In this document: positions 1 through 10,481 of the stretch, one piece after another
Layout: each line of letters opens with the position of its first letter
Position numbering within the stretch: the stretch's first letter is position 1
Assembly: GCA_016906335.1 (NCBI GenBank)
Contig: JADEYG010000003.1
Span: 248,001-312,000 of the forward strand
From: Novakomyces olei
Lineage: Eukaryota > Ascomycota > Novakomycetes > Novakomycetales > Novakomycetaceae
Length of the DNA: 64,000 nt
Direction of reading: 5' to 3'
The notes under the pieces: generated by a model
Seen by the model: only the letters and a program-made list of their open reading frames with translations
Database searches by the model: none
What the model was told of the DNA's origin: nothing
Translations under genes and position numbers: made by a program

Positions 1-2976
1 GCGGTACGGCCTTCCTCTATCAGCTGGCCTACAGTGGTTGTATCAACCGCCTCTGGCCGCCCTCCACAGGGCACTAAAAGGTCGGCCCTCAGCCGCAGGT
101 GAGCAGTGTTTCTGTACACTGCTCCATTAGGCACTTGCTCTCCACTGGGCAGAGTCGTGTTTTGGTCGTCTACAAGGACACGGTAGCCCTCGGCACTTAA
201 TTTACTGACGTCATAGTCGGCAATCATGCGCCGCTCATGCGCCAGCCGGACCAGCTCGGGTCGGTCCAGGCCGAGCGGGTCGACGAGGACTCCGCTCCCG
301 TCGATTACAGCAATGTACCGCTCACGACTGAGCAGAATTTCATTGGATCCGAGATCTCCATCGGGTCCGCCCGTCTGTATCTTTGTTTGAGCTGTTTCGT
401 CCAAGTGCAGTTTACGATAAATGCCCTCTACGTACCGCCTAACTGACTGTGATGTCATGCCATAAACGTCGTGGGGAATGCCTCCGAGCTCTGGAGATTT
501 GCCAGTGAAAAAGGATTTCCACCAGGGCGCTCCACGTGCACGAGCATGGCCCGTGGCCCAGTCGACAAGAGGGGCAGTGCCCTCATCGGGGCCGCAAAAA
601 ATAATCTCGGCTGGGCCCTTTAACAAGTCTACAATACGCTCCTTTATACCCGGTGTTTTACCCTCCAGGAGCAGATCAATAAGCGAGTCTACGTACTTTT
701 GAAAGGCCAAAGTCGCCTTGTCCTGCTGGTCAGCGTCCAGCAAGATTACGCCTTTAGCCCCGCCTTCAGGTATATCCTTGTTCTTCCTCTGTTGAGTGGC
801 AGCCAAGTTGTAGTTTTCATCAAACAGCGTTCGGGCATTGCTGGCGTAAACGTCCTTGTTCCGACTACGCACTATCCTGATTCCTCCCCGAGCAACGTTT
901 CGGAATCGGAGATGGAAGCCTCGGAACTCGCTTCCGATCATGAGAAACATGCCATACAACGGCTGCGGGTACTCGACCCGGGGTAAAAACGATGGATCCA
1001 GTCGAAAGCTGATGGCCACTTTGGTCGGCTGGTAGAAATTGGTCTTTAGCACTGCCTTGTTGAACGTTACAAAGGCCGACATAACCAGCTGTTCGTGGTC
1101 GTTGGAGGTTCTGCTCTCTACAAGCTTAAGCAGCTCGTCTCCACTTAGGACAGGGTCACGCTGGAGGTACTGGTAGCTCAGCGTCGGGCCCATTGCCTCC
1201 AGACCCGGCCGGCCAGTGAACACATAGTGCACAGACGCAAACTGCAAGTACAACGCATGCACTAAATCGGGGTAGGATTTAATGATTTCATAGATATAGG
1301 CTTCCGTAAACGTTTCTTGCCTCAATCGCCTTTTGATCCGGGACAGGACGTCTGCCTGGTGAGGGTTTTCCAGGTCCAGGATGGATACAAGGGAAATGTA
1401 TTCCGGGCCCAATCTGTTCAAGAAATGACCCACGAAATGGCAAACACAGTGCGCATAGATTGACTCCTGCAGAGATATTTTGACACTGCTAAAGAGCGTA
1501 TGGAACATACCTCTTGGGATGCAATAAAGTAAACTGGCGTCCTTCATTATCTGGTAGATGCTGTGCTCAATGGGAGGGAACTTGCCGTCAGTGTTTGGGA
1601 GAGGCATAAGGTACACGGAGACAACAGTGACACCATTGCTGAATTGCTCCACGTACTTGCGCGTTGATCCAACGCCATAGTGTGCAAAGAGATCAGACAT
1701 GGATGAAAAGAAATTGAACGCCGTTCCCTGCTTAAAACCAATAATCAGCCTTCTTTCCCTTGAGCCCTCCACCTCGTACATTTCGATTACAGGGCCAGCA
1801 CGCGACAGGACACCGGATATTATTGGCCGGTAAAGGTCTTTAGTGTTTTGCGTGGCCTTTTCCAGAAAGGTCTTGTCAGATATAAGGTCGAGATTGCACT
1901 CGTCGGCCTCCGACGGATTTGGGTCCACGAAATCACAGCGCTTGACAAAATACGAGCGTAAACGCTGCTCGTTCGCATAGTTTGTTATCTTTGAAAGGAA
2001 GCATTCGACACGGTACGCATGAGCAGGGTTGCTTATATTAAGGTAATTCGCATCGAGCCTATATTCGTAAGCCGGCGTGCTGGGGCCGCCTGTGGCCGCC
2101 GAGTCGATTGAAATGTAGACCGCGTGATCGTGGGATTCTCGGTCAAGTTTTATGTCTGGTTTGTCTGCGTGCCTGGAGAAAGCTGCGACTTTTGCACCAT
2201 ACAATGAAAGAATATGGTCCGCAATTGTGCCCACTGGCTCATTACGAAAGTAGGTGTCTGTGCATGAGCATGTGAACTAATTATTGACGGAAAGCACCCT
2301 CAGAATATAATTATAAACAAAACAAAATGAACAAAATATAGATATGAACAAGATATGGGTTTACATAAAAGGTAAATAAAGGAGAGCATTGATTGTCTTG
2401 ATAACAAGAATTGCAATTGCAATTGCGTCTGTGGCGTGCTTTCAAGCCACGTGTAAAATCATGCATGATGATAAAAGTGCCCAGAATATGGATGTGGAAA
2501 AGATGAATAAATGTATTGGACCAAGAATTGTATGTAAACCTCCAAGGCAGCTGTGTTGAAAGCATTAAACATAACAAACAGACACAAAGAGTATACCATG
2601 AATCCCGAGAAAATCGTAAAAGTACGAAACTTCTTCGTCAATAAGCTCTTGCGGAATAAATCCTTGGTGAAGTAACTCTTCTTTGACCTTTTCACGTTGC
2701 TCCTGAACAAGGATTAGACAGCAATTGCGCTCTAAACTTTACCGCTTTTGCATCAAAAACATCTTCCGTGTATGCCACAAAGTCTTTTGGCAGACGGTGG
2801 TCCGACATGAGCGATTGTACGCTGCTAGTTGTCACCGTGTTGCTGTTGCTCGGCGGCGTCGCTGGCGTTTGAGCAGCTCCCTCCCGTACAGGTGAAGGAG
2901 CTCGTGGTGTAGCCGACGAGATACTGCCACTTCGTAACCGTCGCTGGGCCGGATTATGCCGAGGAGCCGTTGCCAT
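1..2976 (-). CDS. GDH2: NAD-specific glutamate dehydrogenase, partial
   Basis: Large NAD-dependent glutamate dehydrogenase, which oxidises glutamate to 2-oxoglutarate and ammonium. The gene reads leftwards and its C-terminal part lies outside the window. Proposed exons are 2743-2976, 2597-2702 and 2257 down to the window start; introns are 40 nt (2703-2742) and about 339 nt (2258-2596). Exon 2 encodes EQREKVKEELLHQGFIP and EEVSYFYDFLGIH, the N-terminal signature of fungal Gdh2. Exon 3 has YFRNEPVGTIADHILSLYGAK, the glutamate-site region ending GGAKGVILL, and the nucleotide-binding motif TGGPDGDLGSNEI (about 335-370). Exon 3 is open to the edge. The start ATG at 2976 opens a Ser/Pro-rich leader. 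The promoter is shared with rad21. Family assignment is firm; the 5-prime end and the long intron are inferred. Confidence 0.9.
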
Positions 2977-3810
2977 TGTGATGGAAATTGGGGTAAAAGA
3001 TGTGGTTTCTGCCAAAGACTTTAAAAAGTCCTATGATGCCGTCTTCCCAGGCTTACCAAAAGTAGTCTTTCGATCAGATCGTCGTATACAGGGTTTTCTA
3101 TTCTCAGATTTAATTTGAAGATCCTGGGGCCGCCGATAACGCCACAAGCGGATCTTGCTAGTTGCCTTGGGACCAAATGCTTACTTTTGGTGTCGGCGAT
3201 AAGCATTTTGTACGCTTAGATTGTAGAATTGAACCGGCCTCTATTCGCTCTTGTATATTTTAAATTAGTTGCAATGGCAAATTTGGTGGTTTTACAGGGC
3301 ATTACAGTATGAAACCTAATATTTTTTATTTTTGTGTCAACAATAGGTGAAATGCTGTGTATTGCTGAAAGCAATTCAAGAAATGGTCAGAATCTTTCCT
3401 TTCTGCTGTGAAGTAAGCGGCAATTTGGTTATCTAAAGTAAATAGACTTCCTTCGCTGCTAGGGGTTGGGAGGGTAGGCGTAATGTCTTCCTATTATCCT
3501 ATGTTGCTGATTTACAATAAAATCAATAATATCTCAATAGTAATTGGACCTTGATGTAGACTATGATGCATTTCTAAATTGTTATTAGGTTAAATACATA
3601 AATAGAAAGTCTTTTGCTTAAATGATTGGTTACAGGATTCTGCGTTTAAACGCCGTGGCAAGTTCACTGTAGATCAAAAATCGACAAATGCTCCGCAATA
3701 TCTGGAACACTCAGATGGCGGCTAAATTTCCCGGCATCTCTGCTGCTACAAGTAACAGCTATCCTGCCACGAGATGAAAAAAGAATAAATATAATAGTAA
3801 CAAAGCTACA

Positions 3811-3822
3811 GGGTTAGGGTTA
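3811..3822 (+). promoter_or_regulatory. telobox (GGGTTAGGGTTA)
   Basis: Two tandem TTAGGG-type units lie about 200 bases upstream of rad21 in a divergent promoter. Similar short teloboxes occur at 21785-21814, 36512-36520, 43267-43278, 49228-49244 and 56357-56372, mostly close to gene starts. In fungi such motifs are bound by Myb-type factors of the Tbf1/Teb1 family; binding here is inference. Confidence 0.5.
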
Positions 3823-3986
3823 ATAATACAGCAGGCATGTGTTTTCACGTAAACAAATCGCGAAAATAAAAAACCCTGCCTTTACCCGCGTTTCGCGTCG
3901 ACTAAATAAGGTGCGAAGTACAAAATACGCATTCACACAAATGACATACTTTACTACGGTTTACAAATAGAAGGCGCGCGTATGCA

Positions 3987-3992
3987 ACGCGT
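3987..3992 (+). promoter_or_regulatory. MCB box ACGCGT upstream of rad21
   Basis: ACGCGT lies 25 bases before the rad21 ATG, with two further CGCG-rich sites at 3887-3900 and 3859-3866 (CGCGAAAA). MBF-type factors use ACGCGT to drive G1/S transcription, and cohesin kleisin genes are known MBF targets in yeasts. That this site works here is inferred from motif and position. Confidence 0.5.
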
Positions 3993-4016
3993 CGCAAAAC
4001 TAACCACAACTTCAAA

Positions 4017-5947
4017 ATGTTCTACTCGGAAGAGATTCTCACCAAGAGGGTAGGAGCAAATTCAAGTACTATGCTAATAGCTAAAGGGACCATTAGCCAA
4101 GGTATGGCTGGCGGCGCATTGGGAGAAAAAGCTGTCAAAAGCACAGTTATTGCAGACTGATATTACACAATCCGTAGATGCGATCGTTGAACAGGGCCAA
4201 GGGCCTTTGGCCTTACGGCTCACGGGGCAATTGCTGCTGGGTGTTGTTCGTATTTACTCACGGAAAACAAGATACCTGCTGGATGATTGCTCGGAAGCAT
4301 TAATCAAAATCAAATTGGTAAGAGGAAGAGCAAAAGGCAAAGAGCAAAGAGCAGCAAAACAAATAAAGGGTCATAATACAACCAGTCTGCTCAACAAACT
4401 CAGGGGAAACATGTCTGAATATTTTGAAAAAAAGATCTCTATTAAAATAATACTTTTCACATAAGAGCCATTGACTAATTGACAATCAGACTTTCCGACC
4501 CGCTCCGCATGTCGATATGGCAGCACCTACATTACGGCAGGCTCGGCAATCGCACGCACACCTTACTTTACCCGACGCAATCTCTGACTTTGATATGATA
4601 AACTTTGATCTTTTGACTGTGCCAGAGGGCGACATATCTCATCGTGAAGACGATAATTTTGGTGTTGATAGTGGAGCAGATTTTGACTCGGATGATTTGT
4701 CTATAGAAATTGGCCGTCGACGCGGGACGTTACAATTAGAGCGAGAAGGAGAGTCTAATATAGTTACACAGCACATTGATGAGGATGATTCATTTGATCT
4801 AGGAATCGATCTTGGGGAAGAAGTACAGCAGGACACGGAAAATGCTCTGATTCCATTTGAGGAAGAAGAGTCAATAGAAATAGGGCGCCGTGCAGCACCA
4901 GGACGCCAACTGGAGGACGAATTTGGGAGTCCTCGAGGCACCGGAGGAGACAGACAAGAAGCAGGAGGCGAACCCAAAGAAATTGAAACTGCGCGACAAA
5001 CGGAGCCTCGTTTGGATGGACTATATGATGAACCAATGAACGAAATATCGCTAAACTTTGATGATGCTGGAGCAGTACCTGGCGATGAAATGCGGTTGGA
5101 TGACTTTGAAGTGCCACCATTGCCGCAGTCCGACAGAGAGGCGAGTATAAACCTCGGAATTGACTTGACCGCTTTCCCTGAGACGGAGTCGGCAGTGCCG
5201 ACTAAGCGAAGAAGACGTACTCCGAAGCGGTTGCAGAAAGGTGTTTACGATGAGGTGACAGAAATTTCAGGTCGACAAATAAAGGAACAACTTGCTAACC
5301 ATACTGCTATTACTAAAGTACACAAGCCCCTTTCACAAAATTTACGCGTACTCCAACTTCAACTTGACCAGAGTTTGATTGGCAAAGCCATGACTGACGA
5401 TTTATTGAATCCTGAGCTTGCAGAGCTGTTGAGTGTTGAAGGATTACGGTCATTTGCTCAGCGTACTGCGAATAAGCGAGCCATTATTGAAGACACGGAT
5501 GGGGAGGCTAAACGGAAACGATCTATTTCGCCCGCTGTTGAAAATGAGGCGTATAATGAACCCAGCTTTGCAGCAGTAGAGACTTCTTTTCAGCAGCTGG
5601 AGACAGAGGCCTTGGAGCCGTTGGCACCGTTGGAGCCATCGGATCAACTGGAGGAAGAGCAACCAAATATTGAAGCAAACAATACAGTCGGACAGCAAGC
5701 GAGTCTAGAGATAGATGACGGAGAACAGGTTTCATTGCGTAATATTTTGAGGTCAGGAAAATCGGCCCCGAGCTCTGTTAATTTTACTGAAATTTCTCGG
5801 GACCAAAACAGAGCCAGAAAAGCTGCATTGTTCTACGAAACTCTGTTACTGGCCACGAAGGATCTAGTTTCAGTGCACCAGGGTGTTGCGTATGGAGAGA
5901 TTGGTATCTCAGCCAAACCCTCACTGCTCGCTGTTCAAACTAATTAG
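4017..5947 (+). CDS. rad21: cohesin kleisin subunit Rad21/Scc1
   Basis: Closes the Smc1-Smc3 ring in the nucleus to hold sister chromatids together. Exons 4017-4049, 4087-4317 and 4490-5947 join in frame to 573 residues. Exon 1 gives MFYSEEILTKR and exon 2 gives GPLAKVWLAAHWEKKLSK, the kleisin N-terminal helical domain that binds Smc3. LLDDCSEALIKIK, then TFRPAPHVD at the start of exon 3, completes it. The acidic middle contains two near-identical sites, SIEIGRR at about residues 159-165 and 216-222, matching the S-x-E-x-G-R-R separase cleavage sites of Scc1. The C-terminus (ALFYETLLLATKDLVSVHQ, then YGEIGISAKPSLL) is the winged helix that binds Smc1. Paired separase sites favour mitotic Rad21 over meiotic Rec8. 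An MCB box precedes the start. Confidence 0.92.
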
Positions 5948-6143
5948 AGCAAATTTTTGTACAATACCCAGTTTCGAATCTTTTTTGTTTCTATTTAATA
6001 ATGTACCATTTAGTTTCAAAATTTAGTCTTTTAATATTAGTCTTTTAATGTTTGTCTACAATCTGCTCATGTTTATCCTTGACGTATGATAATAATGCTG
6101 TTTGCCATTCTTCAATATGTACATTGGACTGTATATATACAAA

Positions 6144-7073
6144 CTATAGTCCTTCGGATATAGTTTTAAGCAAAGAGCCTAATTGACGCAGGTTGTTTAA
6201 GGTTTTTGCGTCTGTGACAATGTGACTTTCAATCGAATTGAGGTGTCGGCTGAGCTGCGACAGCGATTGAGCCAACTGCGAATTGTCCTGCACCATTGCC
6301 ACATGTGCATTCTGTACATGTTCTACCGGCGCGTTAGAATCAGCGTCGTGCTGTCCACTTTCATTGTAGGCAGAAAGCAGTTGCGTGTATTCTTTCATTT
6401 GCTCCTCATAGAGCCGCTCTTCTTGCTCAAGTTCTTTTCGCTCACTTTCTACATGAGACTGGAGCTCTGCGAGAGACGCTAATTGCGGGCCCATAGTTCG
6501 TTCCAAGTGCGCCTAAGAGTAAGATTTGCTATCCATTAAAATATAATGAAATAGATAAACGGCCAAGCGAGTAATACAGTTAAAAACAAAAACAAAACAA
6601 AAACAAAACAAAAACAAAACAAAAACAAAAACAAATAAAACAACAATTAGACGAGGTGCCAAACTCACGTTTACTGCCGCAAGTTGTAGATAACCAGTAT
6701 TTTGCGGTATACCGCTCTTTAGTTTAAAAGGCGGTACTGGAAGCCTTTCAAGCCCCCTGAGAATTCTGCGGGTTAGAATACGATTTTTCGAAATAAAACT
6801 TGGAAATGAAACTTGGGTCTGTACTTTTGTGTGGCGATATCAAGCGCAGTCTGGGCCTCGACGCGTAGCTTCTCCGTTTGCAACTGGGAGAGAATAAGAC
6901 TAGAATGTTAACTGACCTGCACTATTTACGGTCTCGTACCTGTACGCTTCACGCAAGAGTTGAGCCACGTCGCTGCGAGTGCCTTGTGCGGCAGGCGACC
7001 ACGTCCGCCGCACATAAGCCTCTGATAAATGCTTGCGCCGTAAGCGCAGACGGTACGACTGCGGCCGAGGCAT
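6144..7073 (-). CDS. candidate kinetochore protein, CENP-Q/Fta7-like
   Basis: Four exons (6930-7073, 6825-6883, 6669-6765, 6144-6512) join in consistent phase to 222 residues. The N-terminus is very basic (MPRPQSYRLRLRRKHLSEAY). The middle has LERLPVPPFKLKSG. It is followed by a long coiled coil (HLERTMGPQLASLAELQ, then Glu/Lys-rich) and a C-terminal helix (LNNLRQLGSLLKTISEGL). A Leu-x-Val-Pro-Pro motif followed by paired helices is the layout of CENP-Q/Fta7 of the inner kinetochore CCAN, where CENP-Q pairs with CENP-U. These proteins diverge fast, so the name rests on layout, not on a clear match. Intron 3 (6513-6668) carries an (AAAAC)n tract. The gene is divergent from RPT1. It could be another small coiled-coil protein. 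Confidence 0.45.
6582..6635. repeat. (AAAAC)n microsatellite
   Basis: Alternating AAAAC and AAAAAC units inside intron 3 of the CENP-Q-like gene. Confidence 0.9.
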
Positions 7074-7408
7074 TGTAAACAGACGTGTATTACGTCCAAT
7101 TGTTCTATAAAATAACAGAAAATACAAATAATACAGACAATACATACGTCACAGAATAACACTAGTATACTAATCACGACTACTACACTTATAAACACGA
7201 CTAATTCTGCTATACCAAACTCGCCAAGCAATCTTACATGCAACCTTACATGCAACGACAGTCGGGAGCCATACTGGAATAGATATTAATATAAACTAGT
7301 CGAATATTTATTAATTATTTAAATAAAAGACTGACAATTCATATTATAATTACAGAATAACGTAGATAAAGCAAGCACACAACGAACGACGACACGTAAT
7401 CACGCAAA
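7074..7408. other. divergent promoter of the CENP-Q-like gene and RPT1
   Basis: About 335 AT-rich bases. No PACE element (GGTGGCAAA), the usual proteasome-gene control site of budding yeasts, was seen. No other motif stands out. Confidence 0.6.
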
Positions 7409-8722
7409 ATGCCGCCCAAGGCAGATTGGGAAAAGTACCCGAAGCCAGCGGACGACGATGAGAAGCCGGCAAAAGACGTCAAGCCTCTTGACGAGGGAGA
7501 TATCGCGCTGCTAAAGACGTACGGTGCCGGTCCCTACGGGCGACAGATCCGTACGATTGACGAGAGCATAAAAACGGCATTAAAGCGAGTAAATGAAAAG
7601 ATCGGGGTCAAGGAGACGGATACGGGACTGGCGCCACCGCACCTGTGGGATATTGCGGCGGACAGGCAGAGAATGTCGGAAGAACAGCCGCTGCAGGTTG
7701 CCAGATGCACAAAGATTATAGAAAACACACAGGACCCGGAGAAGTCCTCGTACGTCATTAACGTAAAGCAGATTGCGAAATTCGTAGTCGCCCTGGGTGA
7801 GCGAGTATCCCCGACCGATATCGAGGAGGGAATGCGGGTGGGTACTGATCGCAACAAGTACTCTATCCAGCTCCCTCTGCCGCCCAAGATTGATCCGTCT
7901 GTGACAATGATGCAGGTGGAGGATAAGCCTGATGTGACGTACCAGGACATTGGAGGCTGCAAGGAGCAGATTGAAAGGCTGCGCGAAGTAGTGGAGACTC
8001 CGCTGCTGAGCCCGGAAAGGTTTGTGAATCTGGGGATTGATCCGCCAAAGGGAATCATGCTCTACGGGCCTCCGGGGACAGGGAAAACCCTGTGCGCAAG
8101 GGCGGTAGCTAATCGTACGGACGCTACTTTTATCCGTGTCATTGGATCTGAGCTCGTGCAAAAATACGTGGGAGAAGGAGCGCGTATGGTCCGTGAGCTT
8201 TTTGAAATGGCGCGTACCAAAAAGGCGTGTATCATCTTTTTCGATGAAGTTGACGCGATTGGCGGAGCGCGTTTTGACGATGGAGCTGGTGGGGACAATG
8301 AAGTGCAGCGCACTATGCTGGAGCTCATTACACAGCTCGATGGCTTTGATGCTCGAGGGAATATCAAGGTCATGTTTGCTACAAACAGGCCCAACACGCT
8401 TGACCCGGCTCTGCTACGGCCGGGCCGTATCGATCGCAAAGTAGAATTTGGTCTGCCTGATGTTGAAGGCCGTGCAAACATTCTGCGCATCCATGCCAAG
8501 AGCATGTCAGTTGAACGAGATATTCGCTGGGAGCTAATTGCCCGGCTCTGCCCTAACTGTACAGGCGCAGAACTGCGGTCTGTTTGCACAGAGGCCGGTA
8601 TGTTTGCTATTCGCGCACGGCGCCGGGTGGCAACGGAGAAGGACTTTTTAGAAAGCGTCAACAAGGTGATCAAGGGTAACCAAAAGTTCAGTTCCAATAC
8701 GGATTACATGGCGTTTCAATAA
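7409..8722 (+). CDS. RPT1: 26S proteasome regulatory ATPase Rpt1
   Basis: One of six AAA ATPases in the base of the 19S particle; it unfolds ubiquitinated substrates and feeds them to the 20S core. Intronless, 437 residues, close to the family length. The N-terminus ([13 protein letters not shown], then [17 protein letters not shown]) is specific to Rpt1 among the Rpt paralogues. The OB region is followed by a Walker A motif GPPGTGKT, Walker [12 protein letters not shown], and the second region of homology with arginine fingers ([15 protein letters not shown]). The C-terminus is DYMAFQ. The first ATG fits the conserved N-terminus, so the start is secure. Confidence 0.97.
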   Translation: MPPKADWEKYPKPADDDEKPAKDVKPLDEGDIALLKTYGAGPYGRQIRTIDESIKTALKRVNEKIGVKETDTGLAPPHLWDIAADRQRMSEEQPLQVARCTKIIENTQDPEKSSYVINVKQIAKFVVALGERVSPTDIEEGMRVGTDRNKYSIQLPLPPKIDPSVTMMQVEDKPDVTYQDIGGCKEQIERLREVVETPLLSPERFVNLGIDPPKGIMLYGPPGTGKTLCARAVANRTDATFIRVIGSELVQKYVGEGARMVRELFEMARTKKACIIFFDEVDAIGGARFDDGAGGDNEVQRTMLELITQLDGFDARGNIKVMFATNRPNTLDPALLRPGRIDRKVEFGLPDVEGRANILRIHAKSMSVERDIRWELIARLCPNCTGAELRSVCTEAGMFAIRARRRVATEKDFLESVNKVIKGNQKFSSNTDYMAFQ

Positions 8723-9317
8723 ATGTGAAGCGAATGCTTGCGAATGCTTGTATGTGGCCGGGGATACGCATGGCTTTGCGGAGGATGACTGTTACATTGG
8801 TCAGGCTGGTTGTAATGCTTGCCACCTGCCGTTTCAAGATGCTGGCAAGAAAGAGGCGGAAAAGGCTTCGGCAGACGAGCCTTCCAGTTGGCTACTGAAA
8901 AAGCATACTTTAATAGTTGGAAGAACCCAGGCTCTCCAGGCCCAATTAGTTTACATGAAATTTATTCGCAGCATACAATGGCTGTTGTTTCCGGTACTGT
9001 GTATTTTATAATGCGCTTCAAATTCAAAATTGGTATAATCGTTTTCCTCAGCAAGAACCGATGGTTAGCTGGTGAGTTAAAGGTAGAGAAATCGGCACGT
9101 AAAAAGGTTAGCAGCGGGTACAGCTAAAGCAACCATTTGTTCCTATCCGTTTGTCTCCTTTACGCCCATTGATTCTGTTGATTAGCTGTTATCCACAAAA
9201 TCCATCCATCCGTTCATCCATCGTTCAATTTATTTTTCACCATCTAGTTATATAGTATTTCTATAATACTTCCATATTTAATCTAATTCTCCCAGTTTTA
9301 ATCTAATTCTTCAAGAC
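8723..9317. other. intergenic region between RPT1 and SNX3 (convergent)
   Basis: The 3-prime ends of RPT1 and SNX3 face each other here. Stretches around 8748-9127 are open for 80-100 codons in two plus-strand frames. None matches a family I recognise and none has a convincing start and splice pattern, so no gene is called. Confidence 0.5.
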
Positions 9318-10049
9318 TCAGCCATCGCATACCTTATCCCATTGAGGGTCCTGAATAAAAGCGCAGAGCACTTTGCTCCCCGTCTGGAGTAGGGGGTGAC
9401 CGGCCACACTGCGTAATGTTAGACAGCTGAGAATGGTGAGGCGTACATTTGCAAAAAGTTTTCCAAGCCCTGGCGTCGTTTCTCAATGACTTCGTCAGTA
9501 AACCGGTTTGTGAACACTTTGCCTGGCAGTGGAGGCAGAGTGACACGTGACGTTTCCCGCTCCAAAATATCGCGAAAGTATTCAAAGTCAGAGTACCGGC
9601 GGCGTACCGTCGAATGCTTTAACTTGAAGGCAGGGATGTTTGTCTGCTCGATTAGAAGGAAAACAAAGGGAAACAAGAGGATAATATATCTAAACTAAAC
9701 AAAAGAAAAACTAAATCTAATTAAACTAAAAATAAAACAAAAAAGAACAAGCAAAAAAAAAAAAAAAGAAAAAGAAAAGCAATCGACAACAGCACTCGAT
9801 AATTGCATATGCATTCATTCGGCAGCACTCACCCGGCAAACGATTTCATAGTCGGTGTACATTTTACGGCCCATACCGTGGGTCTGTGGCGAACGCACCT
9901 AATCTCGATTAGCCAAGTGCGACACAGGCTGAGACAAAGTATACTTCAATTTCCAAGAAATTTTCGGGTACGCCATAGAGCTCCTCTGCCGTTTGCTGCC
10001 GCATATGAGGACGGTGCGACTCGCCAAACGCGCGCGACGTGCTCTGCAT
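9318..10049 (-). CDS. SNX3: sorting nexin-3 (PX domain, Snx3/Grd19)
   Basis: A PX-domain protein that binds PtdIns3P on early endosomes and works with retromer to return cargo to the Golgi. Four exons (9945-10049, 9833-9898, 9447-9643, 9318-9408) give 152 residues, the family length. Exon 1 ends in [14 protein letters not shown], exon 2 holds [13 protein letters not shown], and exon 3 holds [20 protein letters not shown] with the lipid-binding RRYSDF motif. KVFTNRF and [13 protein letters not shown] follow. Exon 4 reads [20 protein letters not shown] and DPQWDK, then VCDG and a stop; animal and yeast homologues end a residue or two after DPQWDK, so a tiny last intron is possible. Introns are 35-190 nt. 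Confidence 0.95.
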
Positions 10050-10481
10050 ACCGTCGCCGTCAGTGATGGAGGATTCTTATGGTAAAAGTGTAAATTATAT
10101 ATAGTGTGGGTGGCCTTTCCACAATACGTACTGCAATCTCATATATAAGCAATGAAAAAGTACCAGTAATACAGGACGCAGGAGCATTACAAGATGAAGC
10201 TATTACAATATGATTAATTGGCCATATAATAATAGACACTATATAAAGTAAAAAGGTCCTTAATAATAATAGACTATATAATAATAGACTATATAATAAT
10301 AGACTATATAATAATAGACTATATAATAATAGACTATATAATAATAGACTATATAATAATAGACTATATAATAATAGACTATATAACTGGAAGCGTAAGC
10401 CAAAAACAAACGATAATTTTACAGGCAACATAAATTTGTCACTTTGACTTTTATTGATTGACCTTTGACGCGGCATTTAAA
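10050..10481. other. divergent promoter region of SNX3 and RCC1
   Basis: About 430 bases between the two starts, dominated by the 15-bp minisatellite at 10264-10385. Nothing else recognised. Confidence 0.7.
10264..10385. repeat. 15-bp minisatellite, 8 copies
   Basis: Perfect tandem copies of AATAGACTATATAAT between SNX3 and RCC1. There are no spacers, so it is not a CRISPR array. Confidence 0.95.

Larger units (their letters stand above)
3207..4016. other. intergenic region between GDH2 and rad21 (divergent promoters)
   Basis: About 800 bases with no gene recognised. It holds a double TTAGGG-type telobox at 3811-3822 and, nearer rad21, CGCG-containing MBF/E2F-like sites (3859-3866, 3887-3900, 3987-3992). 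A 61-codon ATG-initiated reading frame lies just left of it on the minus strand (3021-3206), upstream of the GDH2 start. It could be an upstream ORF of GDH2 or a chance frame; its product is not recognised. Confidence 0.6.

Noticed and set aside
3021-3206. 61-codon frame as an extra N-terminal exon of GDH2
   Set aside because: Joining it in frame would need an intron of about 26 nt, shorter than any other in the window (minimum about 34-37), and the encoded sequence has no match in Gdh2.
10264-10385. Regular repeats that might suggest a CRISPR-like array
   Set aside because: The 15-bp units abut with no spacers, the genome is eukaryotic, and no cas genes exist nearby.
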